The notes beneath the pieces are model-generated. The model had not been told where the DNA came from and did no database searches. It was given only the letters and a program-made list of their open reading frames with translations. The position numbers were made by a program, and so were the translations under genes. From positions 1 through 8,543 of the forward strand of contig CAMLJW010000213.1 of the NCBI GenBank assembly GCA_946480485.1: 8,543 nucleotides of DNA. The letters run 5' to 3'. How positions within the stretch are numbered: the stretch's first letter is position 1; each line of letters opens with the position of its first letter. This document shows positions 6,622-8,543 of this stretch, one piece after another. Source of the stretch: an uncultured Streptomyces sp. GTDB taxonomy: Bacteria; Actinomycetota; Actinomycetes; Streptomycetales; Streptomycetaceae.

Positions 6622-6626
6622 TCCTT
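6622..6626 (-). promoter_or_regulatory. ribosome binding site AAGGA of the HEPN-like gene
   Basis: The minus strand reads AAGGA, followed by 8 bases and the ATG at 6613. It fixes this start. The site lies within island DNA, about 80 bases from the mug breakpoint, so the gene brought its own translation signal. Confidence 0.65.
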
Positions 6627-6705
6627 CGCGTCCATAAGAAGGATCACATCAACGGTCACCTCGGGACAAGCAGGATTCCCACGGCTCGTCAGGAAAGACA
6701 GGCTA

Positions 6706-6897
6706 CCGCGGCGTGAAGCCGGACAGATGCAGCACCGGTCAGAACCGATTGCCGGACCCAGCGAAGTGGTGGCCCGTGGCCGCGGTCATCAAACCCGTGT
6801 TGATGCCGCAGAACAGAACGCGAAGGCCGTCCGCGACGACATCCGGCACGAGCCGGTCGCGGGCGGCCTCCAGGCCCGCGGGGGTCAGCCGCGTCAG
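6706..6897 (-). pseudogene. mug: mug 5' remnant (G/U mismatch-specific DNA glycosylase), truncated
   Basis: Mug removes uracil or ethenocytosine from mismatches in DNA. The first 64 codons are recognisable: LTRLTPAGLEAARDRLVPD, then RVLFCGINTGL and ATGHHFAGSGNRF, followed by TGA at codon 53 where the family has the Trp of NRFW, and then in the same frame PVLHLSGFTPR. After that similarity stops abruptly at 6706 with a TAG. The catalytic Asn of GINP is kept (N33) but the following Pro is Thr, and the start codon position is CTG, overlapping the purB stop as CTGA where a working copy would have ATG or GTG. So the gene is inactive by truncation, nonsense mutation and probably start loss. The C-terminal piece is at 2259-2414. 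Identification of this half is firm. Confidence 0.88.
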
Positions 6898-8336
6898 AGG
6901 ATCGCCGCCGGCGCGTAGCCCGCGGACTCCGGGTGCTGCTTCACGATCTCCTCGATCCGGCCGACGACCGCCGCCACCTGGCCGGCGGCCGCGCCCGTGA
7001 AGGACAGCTTGTCGGCCATGAGCGCGTCGAGCCCGGCCCGGTTCAGCGGAATCCGGTCGTCGGCGGCGAGCTTGTCCAGCAGTTCGTTGCGCTCGGCGCC
7101 CTGCTCGCGCATCGCGAGAGCCGAGGCGACGGCGTTCTCCTTGATGGCCTCGTGCGCGACCTCGCGCCCGACGCCCGCTCGTACCGCGCCCATCAGCACC
7201 TTCGTCGTCGCGAGGAAGGGCAGATAGCGGTCCAGCTCGCGGGCGACGACCGCCGGGAAGGCGCCGAACTCGTCGAGCACGGTGAGGAACGTCTCCAGCA
7301 GGCCGTCCAGCGCGAAGAAGGCGTCGGGCAGCGCGACCCGGCGCACCACCGAGCAGGACACATCGCCCTCGTTCCACTGGTCGCCCGCCAGCTCGCCCGT
7401 CATCGAGGCGTAACCGCGCAGGATCACCATCAGGCCGTTGACGCGCTCGCAGGAACGCGTGTTCATCTTGTGCGGCATCGCCGAGGAGCCGACCTGGCCC
7501 GGCTTGAAGCCCTCGGTCACCAGTTCGTGCCCGGCCATCAGGCGGATCGTCTTCGCGAGCGAGGACGGGGCAGCGGCCAGCTGCACCAGGGCGGTGACGA
7601 CCTCGTAGTCGAGGGAGCGCGGGTAGACCTGGCCCACGGAGGTGAAGGCCTGCGAGAGGCCCAGGTGGCCGGCGATGCGCTGCTCCAGGTCCGCGAGCTT
7701 CCCCGCGTCGCCGCCCAGCAGGTCGAGCATGTCCTGGGCCGTGCCCACCGGGCCTTTGATGCCGCGCAGCGGGTAGCGGCCGAGCAGCTCCTCCACCCGG
7801 CCGTACGCGACGAGCAGCTCGTCGGCGGCGGTCGCGAAGCGTTTGCCCAACGTGGTGGCCTGCGCGGCGACGTTGTGGGAGCGGCCGGCCATGACCAGCT
7901 CGCCGTACTCGCCGGCCAGCATGCCGAGGCGGGCCAGGACCGCCACCGTACGGTTGCGCATGAGCTCCAGGGAGAGCTTGATCTGCAGCTGCTCGACGTT
8001 CTCCGTGAGATCGCGCGAGGTCATGCCCTTGTGGACGTGCTCGTGCCCGGCGAGGTCGTTGAACTCCTCGATCCGCGCCTTCACGTCGTGCCGCGTGACC
8101 TTCTCGCGCTCGGCGATCGAGGCCAGGTCGACCTGGTCGAGAACGCGTTCGTAGTCGGCAAGGGCGGCATCCGGCACCTCGATCCCCAGGTCCTTCTGGG
8201 CCCGCAGCACGGCGAGCCAGAGCTGACGCTCCAGCCTCACCTTCTGCTCGGGAGACCACAGGGTGGCGAGCTCGGCCGAGGCATAGCGGCCGGCGAGGAC
8301 GTTCGGGATACGGGGCTTTGCGGGCGCGGGAGTCAC
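6894..8336 (-). CDS. purB: adenylosuccinate lyase
   Basis: PurB acts twice in purine synthesis, splitting SAICAR to AICAR plus fumarate and adenylosuccinate to AMP plus fumarate, as a cytosolic homotetramer. The 480-residue product has the full fumarase/aspartase-superfamily set: TSRDLTEN at 106-113, the general-acid region AGRSHNVAAQAT at 150-161 with H154, and the flexible signature loop GSSAMPHKMNT at 283-293 with the catalytic Ser. Length fits actinobacterial PurB. The GTG at 8336 has AGG about 5 bases upstream. It is intact, unlike mug, with which it overlapped by four bases in the ancestral operon. The lack of an evident terminator after it means transcripts could continue through the mug remnant into the HEPN-like gene. 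Third positions are strongly G/C, marking it as backbone. Confidence 0.97.
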   Translation of the reverse strand: MTPAPAKPRIPNVLAGRYASAELATLWSPEQKVRLERQLWLAVLRAQKDLGIEVPDAALADYERVLDQVDLASIAEREKVTRHDVKARIEEFNDLAGHEHVHKGMTSRDLTENVEQLQIKLSLELMRNRTVAVLARLGMLAGEYGELVMAGRSHNVAAQATTLGKRFATAADELLVAYGRVEELLGRYPLRGIKGPVGTAQDMLDLLGGDAGKLADLEQRIAGHLGLSQAFTSVGQVYPRSLDYEVVTALVQLAAAPSSLAKTIRLMAGHELVTEGFKPGQVGSSAMPHKMNTRSCERVNGLMVILRGYASMTGELAGDQWNEGDVSCSVVRRVALPDAFFALDGLLETFLTVLDEFGAFPAVVARELDRYLPFLATTKVLMGAVRAGVGREVAHEAIKENAVASALAMREQGAERNELLDKLAADDRIPLNRAGLDALMADKLSFTGAAAGQVAAVVGRIEEIVKQHPESAGYAPAAIL

Positions 8337-8350
8337 GTGACCTGATTCTA

Positions 8351-8366
8351 CTGGGGGTTCCCCCAG
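8351..8366. repeat. 16-base palindrome CTGGGGGTTCCCCCAG before purB
   Basis: The two 7-base arms CTGGGGG and CCCCCAG flank a TT centre, 14 bases upstream of the purB start codon. In RNA it could form a 6-pair G-C stem with a GTTC-type loop, close enough to the start to affect translation. G5/C5 palindromes of this kind are common between Streptomyces genes, so it may be a dispersed repeat or the terminator of an upstream gene. Confidence 0.6.
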
Positions 8367-8447
8367 GCCGGCGCCATGGGGCTCTTGGTCGAAAGCTACG
8401 AGAGCCAGGGCACCTGGGCCAGCTGCTCACGTCCTCGGGCCCCTCGC

Positions 8448-8543
8448 AGGTACGTCCGCTCACGTCCCCGGCTTCTCGCAGGTACGTGCGCTCACGTCCC
8501 CGGCTTCTCGCAGGTACGTGCGCTCACGTCCCCGGCTTCTCGC
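8448..8543. repeat. 32-base tandem repeat, three copies, running off the window edge
   Basis: Copies at 8448-8479, 8480-8511 and 8512-8543 are identical except for one base (C instead of G at position 9 of the first). The unit starts AGGTACGTGCGCTCACGTCC and ends CTTCTCGC. A fourth, degenerate unit precedes them at about 8416-8447, sharing GCTCACGTCC and CTCGC with a one-base shift. Each unit contains the imperfect dyad ACGTGCGCTCACGT. The period is not a multiple of three, so it does not encode a protein repeat. There are no spacers, so it is not CRISPR. It lies upstream of purB and probably continues beyond the window. Confidence 0.92.

Larger units (their letters stand above)
2415..6705. 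mobile_element. accessory island of about 4.3 kb inserted in mug
   Basis: This stretch separates the two mug fragments and carries five genes on both strands: ATPase, resolvase-like, XRE-TPR, cyclo-ligase and HEPN-like. Its genes use A/T at third positions more often than purB or the ACT-GNAT gene (for example many GAA, AAA, GTT and ACA codons in the XRE gene), consistent with foreign origin. About 90 central codons of mug (from roughly residue 65) are absent from both sides, so this is a replacement or an insertion followed by deletion. I find no integrase, transposase or convincing flanking direct repeats. The boundaries are placed where mug similarity stops and could be off by some tens of bases. 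Confidence 0.65.

Noticed and set aside
2380..6705. Imperfect direct repeat CTCTGGCAGGAAG / CTCGTCAGGAAAG near the two island edges as an attachment site
   Set aside because: The match is short and needs gaps and mismatches, the copies are not exactly at the breakpoints, and no integrase is present.
6933..8345. 470-codon plus-strand frame opposite purB
   Set aside because: It is the reverse-strand shadow of purB, whose catalytic motifs are complete on the minus strand.
8448..8543. CRISPR array
   Set aside because: The 32-base units abut directly with no unique spacers.

Overview
The window is high-GC DNA with strongly G/C-biased third codon positions and gene families typical of a Streptomyces or close actinomycete chromosome: an actinobacterial-type purB, a membrane-anchored ACT-GNAT protein, and a cluster of an anti-sigma-like ATPase, a resolvase-like protein and an XRE-TPR regulator. 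It reads as a conserved chromosomal backbone interrupted by a short accessory island.

Backbone, left side (1-2414): a minus-strand gene for an ACT-domain plus GNAT acetyltransferase with an N-terminal membrane anchor (115-1560), a roughly 250-base intergenic region with a possible 43-codon ORF and an inverted repeat, then a plus-strand gene of unknown function (1808-2254). Five bases after its last base, on the opposite strand, lies the C-terminal end of a broken mug gene (G/U mismatch-specific DNA glycosylase, 2259 to about 2414). Backbone, right side (6706-8543): purB (6894-8336, minus strand) and, overlapping its stop codon, the N-terminal piece of mug (6706-6897), which carries an in-frame TGA where the family has Trp. 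Upstream of purB there is a 16-base palindrome and a 32-base tandem repeat that runs off the window edge.

Island (about 2415-6705): five genes replace the middle of mug. Two minus-strand genes, a resolvase-like protein lacking the catalytic serine and an HATPase (anti-sigma-factor-like) protein, are joined by an ATGA overlap. Divergent from them is a plus-strand pair, an XRE regulator with a helical TPR-like domain followed 14 bases later by a 5-formyltetrahydrofolate cyclo-ligase (MTHFSD-like) gene. The divergent promoter region holds an 11-base perfect inverted repeat and a 13-base perfect palindrome. Converging on the cyclo-ligase gene is a minus-strand gene for a protein with a HEPN-type RNxxxH motif, probably of the DUF3644 family and a candidate RNA-targeting defence protein. 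No integrase, transposase or tRNA attachment site is visible, so the island probably arrived by homologous or illegitimate replacement or has lost its mobility genes.

The most interesting possibility is that the ATPase, dead resolvase, XRE-TPR, folate ligase and HEPN protein form one accessory regulatory or defence unit at the mug/purB locus. The island boundaries and the HEPN motif are visible in the sequence. The joint function is inference.
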